In this document: positions 1 to 5,075 of the stretch, piece by piece
Numbering within the stretch: position 1 is the first letter of the stretch
How the letters are laid out: every line of letters begins with the position of its first letter
NCBI GenBank assembly: GCA_035491895.1
Contig: DATJJY010000141.1
Span: 1 to 10,650, forward strand
DNA length: 10,650 bases
Reading direction: 5' to 3'
Source of the DNA: DASTHG01 sp035491895
GTDB lineage: Bacteria > Gemmatimonadota > Gemmatimonadetes > Gemmatimonadales > GWC2-71-9
Notes under the pieces: model-generated
Seen by the model: the letters and a program-made list of their open reading frames with translations, nothing else
What the model was told of the DNA's origin: nothing
The model's database searches: none
Made by a program: the position numbers and the translations under genes

Positions 1-318
1 GACGTCGCCCCAGGTGTAGCCGCCCAGCATCTGCTGCGACTCTTCATCGAAACCGTAGCCGGTACCGGGGTAGGGGGTGAACACCGGGATCGTCATGATG
101 TGCCGCATCGAGGGGATGCCGGCCACGAACACATTCCCGGAATGCCCGCCGCTATAGAAGAGGTAGTAGTCGTCCAGCTGACCGGGCGCGACGTAGGTCC
201 GCTGCGCCGCGGCGCGGGCGTCGGCCAGTTGACTGTTCTGCCCCGATTGCGGGGTCTTGGACGGTGCGCACGCCGCGATGGCGGCGAGCGCGGCGAACAG
301 TGACAAGCGCGAGGTCAT
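1..318 (-). CDS. nosZ: Nitrous oxide reductase NosZ, clade II type (N-terminal 106 residues, cut by window edge)
   Basis: Terminal denitrification enzyme reducing N2O to N2 at copper centres in the cell envelope. Only the N-terminus is visible, running off the left edge. The stretch after the leader contains LFYSGGHSGNVFVAGIPSMR and MTIPVFTPYPGTGYGFD, the characteristic opening of the seven-bladed propeller domain of NosZ. The leader (MTSRLSLFAALAAIAAC) has no twin arginine. It looks like a Sec signal with a lipobox I-A-A-C, so Cys17 could be lipidated. A Sec-type leader is the hallmark of clade II NosZ, whereas clade I uses Tat. The ATG is preceded by AAGGAG at good spacing and overlaps the stop of the upstream cytochrome gene (ATGA), so translation is coupled. 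Identification is very secure. Lipid anchoring is inferred from the motif alone. Confidence 0.95.
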   Translation of the reverse strand, partial: MTSRLSLFAALAAIAACAPSKTPQSGQNSQLADARAAAQRTYVAPGQLDDYYLFYSGGHSGNVFVAGIPSMRHIMTIPVFTPYPGTGYGFDEESQQMLGGYTWGDV

Positions 319-737
319 TGATGCTCCTTGGGTTCTTGCTCTTCGTGGATCTGCTTCAGGATGTGAATGATCGAATCCCGCTCCGCCGGGCTCAGCTTGA
401 TGAGCTGGCCCAGCACCATCTGCATCGTGCCGGTGGGATTGGGGAGAAATTCCTCGAGCGAAACGTTGAAGCGGCTGCGAACGTCGGTGTAGGCGATCGA
501 GAGATCGGGACCGACGTCGGTGCTCGACTTGATGCCCACGGCCGTCACCGAGTGACAGGTCGGGCAGCCCTTCGTGAGGAACAGCGCCGCTCTCGGGTCG
601 TTGCCGGTGATCGTCGGCGGCGCGACGGCGGCCATGCCGGGAAGCGTGGGCATCACGGGGGCCTTGCTCGGCGCCGCGCCCTTGCTGCAACCGACGAGGG
701 CGACCACGACAACGAGGCGGCACGGGAAGCGAGACAT
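315..737 (-). CDS. Lipoprotein monohaem cytochrome c linked to NosZ (NosC-like)
   Basis: A 140-residue exported c-type cytochrome. It has a short basic and hydrophobic leader with lipobox V-G-C (Cys17), a low-complexity Ala/Pro linker (about 18-45), then a small class I-like haem domain with CPTCH at 58-62. Met105 or Met107 (TGTMQM) is the likely distal haem ligand, and the protein ends in a charged helix. Such a cytochrome directly before nosZ is typical of clade II nos clusters (nosC1/nosC2-type genes), where it is thought to feed electrons from the quinol pool or a bc1-like complex to NosZ. The ATG at 737 follows a GGAG motif and overlaps the stop of the regulator gene (TGATG). Its own stop overlaps the nosZ start. 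An upstream in-frame extension to 917 lies wholly inside the regulator gene in another frame and is rejected. The exact electron partner is inferred. Confidence 0.88.
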   Translation of the reverse strand: MSRFPCRLVVVVALVGCSKGAAPSKAPVMPTLPGMAAVAPPTITGNDPRAALFLTKGCPTCHSVTAVGIKSSTDVGPDLSIAYTDVRSRFNVSLEEFLPNPTGTMQMVLGQLIKLSPAERDSIIHILKQIHEEQEPKEHQ

Positions 738-1432
738 CACAGAGTCTCCGGTGCTGGGGAAAGAGCGACGGCTTCCATGTAGGAGCAGGACGCGTCGCCG
801 TCGGGGAGGTATTCGACGCGACGCAGCGGGCGTTCCAGCAGCTCGGCGACGAGCTCCTGCTCGTAGCGACAGGGGATGCGGGTGATCGACACGACGTCCC
901 GGATCGGGCAGTGGCACAAGCGCAGCGTCGGCTCCTCGGGCGTACCGCCGACCAGCGCCATGAACCCCTCCTCCGAGAGGATGCGCGCTGCCTCCTGCGC
1001 CCGCTCCGGCCCGGTGAGCCCACGGACTCGTTCGAGTGCGGCGGGGCGGCGCGCGGCGACGCGCGCCGCGAAAAAGCGCTCCAGCAGCGTCGTCTCGCCC
1101 ACATCGATGAGGTAGACGATCAGCTCGTGCAGCACGTCGGATGCCCGACTCGGGAACAGCGCGTTGCCGCGCTCGGTCAACGCATACACGACCTCGGGAC
1201 GACCAGGCTTCGCGTGACGGCTGCCGCGCCGCTGCACCAGGCCCCGCGCAACGAGCGATTGCAGGTGCTCGCGCAGCGTCGCCGGGGCGAACGGCACTTC
1301 CCGAGCGACCTGTGCCTGCGTGGCTGCTCCCAGTCGCTTCAGGGTGAGCAGGACCGCCTGCTGGGTGTCGCCGAGGCCGAGTCCTGCGAGCGGAGTCGGG
1401 TCGATTCTCATGCTTGCGCTGGCGGAATCCAT
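737..1432 (-). CDS. SufR-like Fe-S-binding winged-helix transcriptional regulator
   Basis: About 231 residues. The N-terminal winged helix-turn-helix spans about 20-90 (TQQAVLLTLKRLGAATQAQV ... TLREHLQSL ... GLVQRRG ... GRPEVVYALTERG), in the ArsR/MarR-like SufR family. The C-terminal part carries LCHCPIRDV (Cys173, Cys175), Cys188 and Cys216. The C-x12-C-x27-C spacing matches the cluster ligands of SufR, a [4Fe-4S]/[2Fe-2S] repressor. It heads a coupled unit with the cytochrome and nosZ, so I infer that it controls this operon in response to oxygen, NO or Fe-S status. SufR homologues usually sit beside suf genes, so this placement is notable. The start is uncertain: ATG at 1432, ATG at 1411 (MRIDPTP, where homology begins) and TTG at 1477 are in frame, and none has a strong ribosome binding site. 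Confidence 0.85.
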   Translation of the reverse strand: MDSASASMRIDPTPLAGLGLGDTQQAVLLTLKRLGAATQAQVAREVPFAPATLREHLQSLVARGLVQRRGSRHAKPGRPEVVYALTERGNALFPSRASDVLHELIVYLIDVGETTLLERFFAARVAARRPAALERVRGLTGPERAQEAARILSEEGFMALVGGTPEEPTLRLCHCPIRDVVSITRIPCRYEQELVAELLERPLRRVEYLPDGDASCSYMEAVALSPAPETL

Positions 1433-1535
1433 TGCAATCAGGCTACGCCGACCGGTATGATGCCACGAGAAAGACAACCTGAAGGGGCGTTCATAGGGCG
1501 AAGTGACGAAGGCTGCACGATCATTTCATCGAGGA
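1433..1535. promoter_or_regulatory. Divergent intergenic region between the nos regulator and the RNA element/CBS operon
   Basis: Noncoding spacer between the leftward regulator-cytochrome-nosZ unit and the rightward element. It must hold the promoter of the leftward unit. I see no convincing -35/-10 pair, no FNR-type TTGAT-N4-ATCAA site and no long palindrome. Confidence 0.4.
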
Positions 1536-1559
1536 TTCACGGGCGCTGCGCAGATTGCA
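1536..1559 (+). promoter_or_regulatory. Block upstream of RNA element copy A, shared with copy B
   Basis: TTCACG at 1536-1541 and TTGCA at 1555-1559 are 13 nt apart. The same two words occur 14 nt apart before copy B (4653-4658 and 4673-4677), at a similar distance from the closing stem. This could be a shared promoter or activator site, or the 5' end of the RNA. The GG-N10-GC spacing of a sigma-54 promoter is absent. Confidence 0.45.
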
Positions 1560-1563
1560 CAGC

Positions 1564-1709
1564 GCTTCAAGTGAATTCGGGGAGGACCCTGGACGGCAAG
1601 GGAACAGGATCCATTCCGAGCAGCAATTCACCTGAAGCAATGAGGCCTCCACATGAGGCCCTGGGTCCGAACGGCTCGCTCCCCGATTGCAACTCGGTGG
1701 GCGGGCCGT
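1564..1709 (+). ncRNA. Candidate structured RNA, copy A (upstream of the CBS operon)
   Basis: Three structural parts can be read. (1) A long closing stem: GCTTCA (1564-1569) with TGAAGC (1633-1638), GTGAAT (1571-1576) with ATTCAC (1626-1631), and TCGG (1577-1580) with CCGA (1616-1619), enclosing a 35-nt core with GGAGG, CCTGG, CGGCAA, GGAA and AGGATCC. (2) A hairpin GGCCTC/GAGGCC (1644-1660). (3) A distal hairpin: ACGGCTCGC (1671-1679) with GCGGGCCGT (1701-1709), then CC-CCGA with TCGG-t-GG, closed by the heptaloop TTGCAAC (1687-1693). Copy B at 4682-5045 has the same parts in the same order, with stem sequences changed on both arms, which supports RNA folding. The next gene starts 90 nt downstream, so this copy could be a 5' leader of the CBS operon or a separate transcript. 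I do not recognise the class. Confidence 0.6.
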
Positions 1710-1799
1710 TCCGGCTTCATCCCTCCTCAGTCTGACTTCATCAGTCCTTCAACCGGAACAGGCGACGTTGCGGTACGAACCACGACCCCGGGAGGGGCT

Positions 1800-2201
1800 A
1801 TGAAAGTCGCCGACATCATGCAGACGAATCTCGAAACCATCGGCACCGACGATTCGGTCGAGGACGCCGTCGAGATCCTCGCCGACAAGCACATCTCCGG
1901 CCTGCCGGTGGTGAGTAAGCGCGGCCAGCTGGTCGGCGTCCTCTCCACGACCGACGTCCTGCAGCTGCTCGCCGAGGCCCCCGACCCGGAGCGCCGCGGG
2001 GAGGTGCTCGAAGGGACCCAGGTTCGAGAAATCATGACGGCGAAGCCGATCACCGTCGGTCCTGACGCGGACATTCACGAAGCGGCCCGGCAAATGCTCT
2101 ACGGCGAGATTCACCGGCTGTTCGTGGAGTTCGACGGTGCGCTGGTCGGCGTGCTCACGCAGTCGGATATCGTGGCGGCCGTCGCCGGCGCCAGGCTCTA
2201 G
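1800..2201 (+). CDS. Two-CBS-domain protein (first of a tandem pair)
   Basis: A 133-residue stand-alone CBS pair (Bateman module). CBS1 is about residues 1-60 (VADIMQTNLETIGTDDSVEDA ... HISGLPVVSKRGQLVGVLST) and CBS2 about 73-130 (VREIMTAKPITVGPDADIHEA ... LFVEFDGALVGVLTQSDIVA). No catalytic or DNA-binding domain is attached. CBS pairs usually bind adenine nucleotides and sense energy charge. Stand-alone examples such as mycobacterial Hrp1 (Rv2626c) are hypoxia-induced. The ATG at 1800 follows GGGAGGGG at good spacing. An in-frame ATG at 1653 lies inside the structured RNA and adds non-homologous residues, so it was not chosen. It is first in a CBS-CBS-hpt operon and lies 8 nt before its paralogue. 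The ligand is not visible from sequence. Confidence 0.92.
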   Translation: MKVADIMQTNLETIGTDDSVEDAVEILADKHISGLPVVSKRGQLVGVLSTTDVLQLLAEAPDPERRGEVLEGTQVREIMTAKPITVGPDADIHEAARQMLYGEIHRLFVEFDGALVGVLTQSDIVAAVAGARL

Positions 2202-2209
2202 GAGGCTCT

Positions 2210-2611
2210 ATGCGCGTGTCCGCTATCATGCGTACCAACCTGAAGACGATCGGCACCGATGCCACCGTTGCCGACGCGGTCGCCGTGCTCGCCAAGAGCG
2301 GCGTCTCGGCGCTGCCGGTGCTCGATCGCAACGGACGCGTCGTCGGCATCTGCTCGACACGCGACCTGCTCGACGCCGAAGCCGGATGCTCCGACGCGCT
2401 GTCGCGCGAGCATCTCTTCGAGCGGACGCTGGTACTCGAGATCATGACGTCCTGGCCGGCGACGGTGGGCCCGCAGGAAGACGTGCGCGACGTCGCGCAG
2501 CGCATGCTCGATGGGAAGGTGCAGCGACTGTTCGTGGAGGACGCCGGGGCGCTCGTGGGCGTGATCTCGCAGACGGATATCGTCGCGGCGGTGGCGGCAG
2601 CGCGAGTATAA
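2210..2611 (+). CDS. Two-CBS-domain protein (second of a tandem pair)
   Basis: A 133-residue paralogue of the preceding gene with the same length and frame (MRVSAIMRTNLKTIGTDATV versus MKVADIMQTNLETIGTDDSV; both end in DIVAAVA.AR.). It was clearly produced by tandem duplication. CBS1 is about 1-60 and CBS2 about 75-130 (LEIMTSWPATVGPQEDVRDVA ... LFVEDAGALVGVISQTDIVA). The region between the domains (DAEAGCSDALSREHLFERTL) is the most diverged part. The ATG follows TAGGAGGCTCT, an ideal ribosome binding site overlapping the previous stop. The two products could form a heterodimeric four-CBS disc. That is inference from CBS family biology. Confidence 0.92.
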   Translation: MRVSAIMRTNLKTIGTDATVADAVAVLAKSGVSALPVLDRNGRVVGICSTRDLLDAEAGCSDALSREHLFERTLVLEIMTSWPATVGPQEDVRDVAQRMLDGKVQRLFVEDAGALVGVISQTDIVAAVAAARV

Positions 2612-2612
2612 G

Positions 2613-3206
2613 GTGGCCGCGCCGGCGCCCCCGCCTGTCCTCCTCTCCGCCGACCGCATCGCCGCTCGCGTCGCCGAGCTGGCGACGCAGATCTCAGGTG
2701 ACTACGCCGGCGTGGACGATCTCCTGCTGGTGGGTGTACTGCGGGGGGCGTTCATCTTCCTCGCCGACCTGTCTCGGAGGCTGACGGTGCCGCGCAGCGT
2801 CGACTTCGTCGCGCTGTCGCGCTACGAGCACGGCTCGACGCCGACCGGGGAGGTGCGCCTGATCATGGACTTGCGCGTCCCGATCACGGGACGGCACGTC
2901 CTGCTCGTCGAGGACATCGTCGACAGCGGCGGGACGCTCGACTACCTCACGCGCACGCTGCGGGCCCGGAACCCGGCCTCACTGCGGATCTGCACGCTGA
3001 CGCGGAAGCCGGACCGCGCGCCGCCGGGGCTGCGAATCGATTACGTCGGGTTCGACATCCCCGATCAATGGGTGGTCGGCTACGGGTTGGACTACTGCAA
3101 CCAGCTCCGTACACTTCCCTACATCGGTGTGCTTGCGACGACGGCTTCAGGTGCCGAGGGTCGTGACACCGCGTTGCGACCCTCGGTGGCGCCGACGGGG
3201 AGGTAG
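2613..3206 (+). CDS. hpt: Hypoxanthine phosphoribosyltransferase
   Basis: Purine salvage enzyme converting hypoxanthine or guanine plus PRPP to IMP or GMP in the cytoplasm. The family signature is complete: LLVGVLRGAFIFLADL (38-53), the PRPP loop VEDIVDSGGT (99-108), and the base-binding end VGFDIPDQWVVGYGLDY (145-161) followed by RTLPYIGVL. It begins with GTG one base after the CBS2 stop and has only a weak ribosome binding site, so coupled translation is likely. Homologues end at the LPYIGVL motif. Here about 24 extra residues follow, and they lie in the 88-bp overlap with the convergent hydrolase gene. In the operon, CBS nucleotide sensors sit with a nucleotide salvage enzyme, which fits an energy-stress role (inference). 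Confidence 0.9.
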   Translation: MAAPAPPPVLLSADRIAARVAELATQISGDYAGVDDLLLVGVLRGAFIFLADLSRRLTVPRSVDFVALSRYEHGSTPTGEVRLIMDLRVPITGRHVLLVEDIVDSGGTLDYLTRTLRARNPASLRICTLTRKPDRAPPGLRIDYVGFDIPDQWVVGYGLDYCNQLRTLPYIGVLATTASGAEGRDTALRPSVAPTGR

Positions 3207-3859
3207 TGGCGGAACCAGCCGGCCGCCGCTTCTGCGACACGCTCGAGCGTGCCGGGCTCCTGGAACAGATGCGTGGCCCGCGGCACAACGATCAATTCTC
3301 TGAGGCCACCCAGTAGCTGCAGTGCACGCGCATTGAGCTCGAGGACGGAGGAATCCGCGCCGCCCACGATCAGCAGCGTCGGCACCGTCACTCGCCCGAG
3401 CCATTCGCCCGCGAGATCAGGACGTCCGCCACGCGACACCACCGCCCGTACGCGCGTGCTGCCCGCCGCGGCCATGAGGGCCGCCGCGGCACCGGTGCTG
3501 GCCCCAAAGTATCCGAGCGCGAGATCGCGGGTGGCCGGGTAATCGGCAGCCCACTCCGTGGCGAGCCGCAACCGCTCGGCGAGCAGCGAAATGTCGAACA
3601 CGTTGCCGCGCGAGCGGCTCTCGTGATCGGTCAGGAGGTCGAACAGCAGCCACCCGAGATTCGACTCGAACAGGCAATCGGCGACATAGCGGTTGCGGGG
3701 AGAGAGCCGGGAGCTGCCGCTGCCGTGCGCGAACAGGACCAACCCCAATGGGTGCGGCGGGAGGGCCAGGGTTCCGGGGACGGAGTGGGTCAACCCGATG
3801 GGGATGTTCACGGCTTCCGGGACGTGATTCGTAATTAGCTCGGTAAGTGGCGGAGTCAT
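3119..3859 (-). CDS. Dienelactone-hydrolase-like alpha/beta hydrolase
   Basis: A 246-residue alpha/beta hydrolase, cytoplasmic, with no signal peptide. VLFAHGSGSS (41-50) is the oxyanion-hole strand. The nucleophile elbow is GYFGASTGAA with Ser121. The acid is Asp169 (IVGGADSSV) and the histidine is His197 (RATHLF). Similar proteins are annotated as dienelactone hydrolase or phosphoribosyltransferase-associated hydrolases. In Mycobacterium tuberculosis Rv0571c such a domain is fused to a phosphoribosyltransferase. Here it faces hpt and shares the region with a second phosphoribosyltransferase at 5076-5756. The ATG follows GGGGGAG and overlaps the stop of the upstream 79-residue gene (ATGA). 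The last 25 residues look like an unconserved tail inside the convergent overlap. The substrate is unknown. Confidence 0.85.
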   Translation of the reverse strand: MTPPLTELITNHVPEAVNIPIGLTHSVPGTLALPPHPLGLVLFAHGSGSSRLSPRNRYVADCLFESNLGWLLFDLLTDHESRSRGNVFDISLLAERLRLATEWAADYPATRDLALGYFGASTGAAAALMAAAGSTRVRAVVSRGGRPDLAGEWLGRVTVPTLLIVGGADSSVLELNARALQLLGGLRELIVVPRATHLFQEPGTLERVAEAAAGWFRHYLPVGATEGRNAVSRPSAPEAVVASTPM

Positions 3860-4095
3860 TGGCTCAGCTCCCCCTCGAGAAGAGATCGAGCGGACCGCGA
3901 GACCTCCTGCATGATCTCGACGTGGGTCGGTTGGGTCGCCACGCCAGGCGGCTGCCCGAGCATGGTCTGGAGATCCTCCAGCGCACCGATGGCGCGCTCG
4001 AGCGCTTCCAGCCGACGTTCGACCCCCAGCAGATGTCGAAGCGCCCCGCTGGTCGCGCCGGTCATCGTGACCTTCGTCGCAAGTGTGGTCGTCAC
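3856..4095 (-). CDS. Small helical protein of unknown function, coupled to the hydrolase
   Basis: 79 residues, GTG start preceded by AGGGTGG; an alternative ATG start at residue 11 is possible. The middle (LRHLLGVERRLEALERAIGALEDLQTML) has heptad-like Leu/Ala spacing and is probably a helix or short coiled coil. The C-terminus (VEIMQEVSRSARSLLEGEL) is a second amphipathic helix. There is no signal peptide, membrane segment or cysteine. Its stop overlaps the hydrolase start (ATGA), which supports it being real and co-translated. I do not recognise a family. It may be a helical hairpin partner of the hydrolase (inference). Confidence 0.6.
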   Translation of the reverse strand: MTTTLATKVTMTGATSGALRHLLGVERRLEALERAIGALEDLQTMLGQPPGVATQPTHVEIMQEVSRSARSLLEGELSQ

Positions 4096-4279
4096 TGCCG
4101 AACCACCCTAGTGACGCGCGCCTAAGCTTCTCATGAACCTCGCATTAGAAGACCGGACAGTGCCCCACGGCGTCGAGTGACGGCGGTATGTTCGATTGCG
4201 GAGCCATCGGATCGCCTAGCCGCAGAAGGTCGCCCGGCCGTGGCCGCTCGAGTCGTCAAGGGTTTGAAAGGAGGGAGCC
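4096..4279. promoter_or_regulatory. Divergent promoter region between the small-protein/hydrolase unit and hpf
   Basis: 184 bp noncoding region that must contain both divergent promoters. The strong ribosome binding site of hpf (GAAAGGAGGG) is at its right end. A weak inverted repeat, CGAT-N9-ATCG, lies near 4194-4210. No clear -35/-10 pair is visible. Confidence 0.4.
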
Positions 4280-4612
4280 ATGCAACTGCCACTGCAAATC
4301 GCCGCTCGCGGCGTCGAGCTGGGGAGCGCTACCGAGGCGCTGGTGCGCCAATACGCGGAGAAGCTCGAGCGCTATCACGACCGCATCACGGGCATTCGCG
4401 TCATGCTGGAAGTCCCTCAGCGCCAAATGGGGGAGCCGATCATGTACAACGTACGGTTCGACATCACCGTCCCCGGTGGCGAGCTCGTGGTGAAGCGCCA
4501 GGCGCACCCCGAGCTGCACACGGCGATCCAGCGTGCCTACGAGGCGGCTCGACGGCGCTTGCAGGACGCTGTCCGGCGCCAGCGGGGTGACGTGAAAGCG
4601 CGCGCGGAATAG
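4280..4612 (+). CDS. hpf: Ribosome hibernation promoting factor, short form (HPF/RaiA/YfiA family)
   Basis: 110-residue member of the sigma-54 modulation/S30AE family, which binds the 30S decoding centre and silences ribosomes in stationary phase or starvation. The beta-alpha-beta-beta-beta-alpha pattern is visible: strand PLQIAARGVEL, helix SATEALVRQYAEKLERYHDRI, strands IRVMLEVPQRQ, YNVRFDITVPG and ELVVKRQ, then helix HPELHTAIQRAYEAARRRLQDAVRR. The long-form C-terminal dimerisation domain is absent, and the basic tail resembles short HPF or YfiA. The ATG follows GAAAGGAGGG. It is monocistronic, and RNA element copy B begins within 70 nt of its stop. Confidence 0.9.
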   Translation: MQLPLQIAARGVELGSATEALVRQYAEKLERYHDRITGIRVMLEVPQRQMGEPIMYNVRFDITVPGGELVVKRQAHPELHTAIQRAYEAARRRLQDAVRRQRGDVKARAE

Positions 4613-4640
4613 GGGCAGGCTGAAGCAACATGCACGTTCG

Positions 4641-4677
4641 TTTCACGCCAGTTTCACGCCGCGCGGCACAAGTTGCA
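4641..4677 (+). promoter_or_regulatory. Block upstream of RNA element copy B, with direct repeat
   Basis: TTTCACGCC occurs twice, at 4641-4649 and 4652-4660 (11-bp period), followed by TTGCA at 4673-4677. The right half aligns with the block before copy A (1536-1559). It is a candidate activator or promoter site for the RNA. The function is not shown. Confidence 0.45.
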
Positions 4678-4681
4678 GCCA

Positions 4682-5045
4682 CTCCATGTGAGTCGGGGAG
4701 GTTCCTGGTCCGGCAACGGAAAAGGATCCGACGATCCGAGTGATCACCTTACGTGGAGCGATGAGACCCAATCGCGAGTCTCATCCATGCGGGAGCGGCG
4801 CCCCCGGCATGCCGTGCAAGAGGTCGAGCAGCGATGACGACCGACTGGCAGCGCCTGCACCGGCGAACCACGAAGCTCGTCAAGCATCGTGGGGATAGAA
4901 GCCGGAGCTCCCAAAGCCCAACCGCAAGACGTGAACCGTTCGGCGGTCGCTGCGGGAAGAAGAACGGGAAAGTCAATTTCCCGACTCCGGGTAACCGGTG
5001 CGTGGGCGGCCCGCACGCCGATTGCAGTTCGGCGCAGCGGGCCGC
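4682..5045 (+). ncRNA. Candidate structured RNA, copy B (expanded, orphan)
   Basis: This has the same architecture as copy A. The closing stem is CTCCAT (4682-4687) with GTGGAG (4753-4758), GTGA (4688-4691) with TCAC (4744-4747), and TCGG (4693-4696) with CCGA (4736-4739). The core is 39 nt with the same words (GGAGG, CCTGG, CGGCAA, GGAA, AGGATCC). The second hairpin is a perfect GATGAGAC/GTCTCATC (4760-4785). The distal hairpin is GCGGCCCGC (5006-5014) with GCGGGCCGC (5037-5045) and CGCCGA/TCGGCG around the heptaloop TTGCAGT (5022-5028). Unlike A, about 220 nt separate the second and distal hairpins. The nearest genes on both sides end here (hpf at 4612, the minus-strand phosphoribosyltransferase at 5076), so no rightward gene follows. 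It has no supported ORF. The distal hairpin could also terminate transcription. The class is unknown. Confidence 0.6.
4965..4983. repeat. Perfect 7-bp inverted repeat inside copy B
   Basis: CGGGAAA-gtcaa-TTTCCCG. It is either a hairpin of the RNA's extra segment or a DNA operator palindrome. It has no counterpart in copy A. Confidence 0.6.
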
Positions 5046-5075
5046 TCGTTCTCTCTATGCTCCAGTCCTACGCTC

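Noticed and set aside
911..1735. Long plus-strand open frame opposite the regulator gene
   Set aside because: It is antisense to the clearly homologous SufR-like regulator, has no family resemblance, and runs through the RNA element.
4665..4677. Sigma-54-like promoter (GGCAC...TTGCA) before copy B
   Set aside because: GG and GC are separated by 8 bases rather than the required 10, and copy A has no GG at the matching place.
4966..4982. DosR-type box (GGGACTTNNGNCCCT) in the copy B palindrome
   Set aside because: GGGAAAGTCAATTTCCC resembles it only in the outer GGGA/CCC; the inner bases and the position (no start codon nearby) do not fit.
5006..5045. Distal hairpin of copy B as nothing more than a terminator for the convergent genes
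   Set aside because: The same hairpin with the same loop occurs in copy A, where no gene ends, and neither has a proper T tract. A terminator role in addition remains possible.
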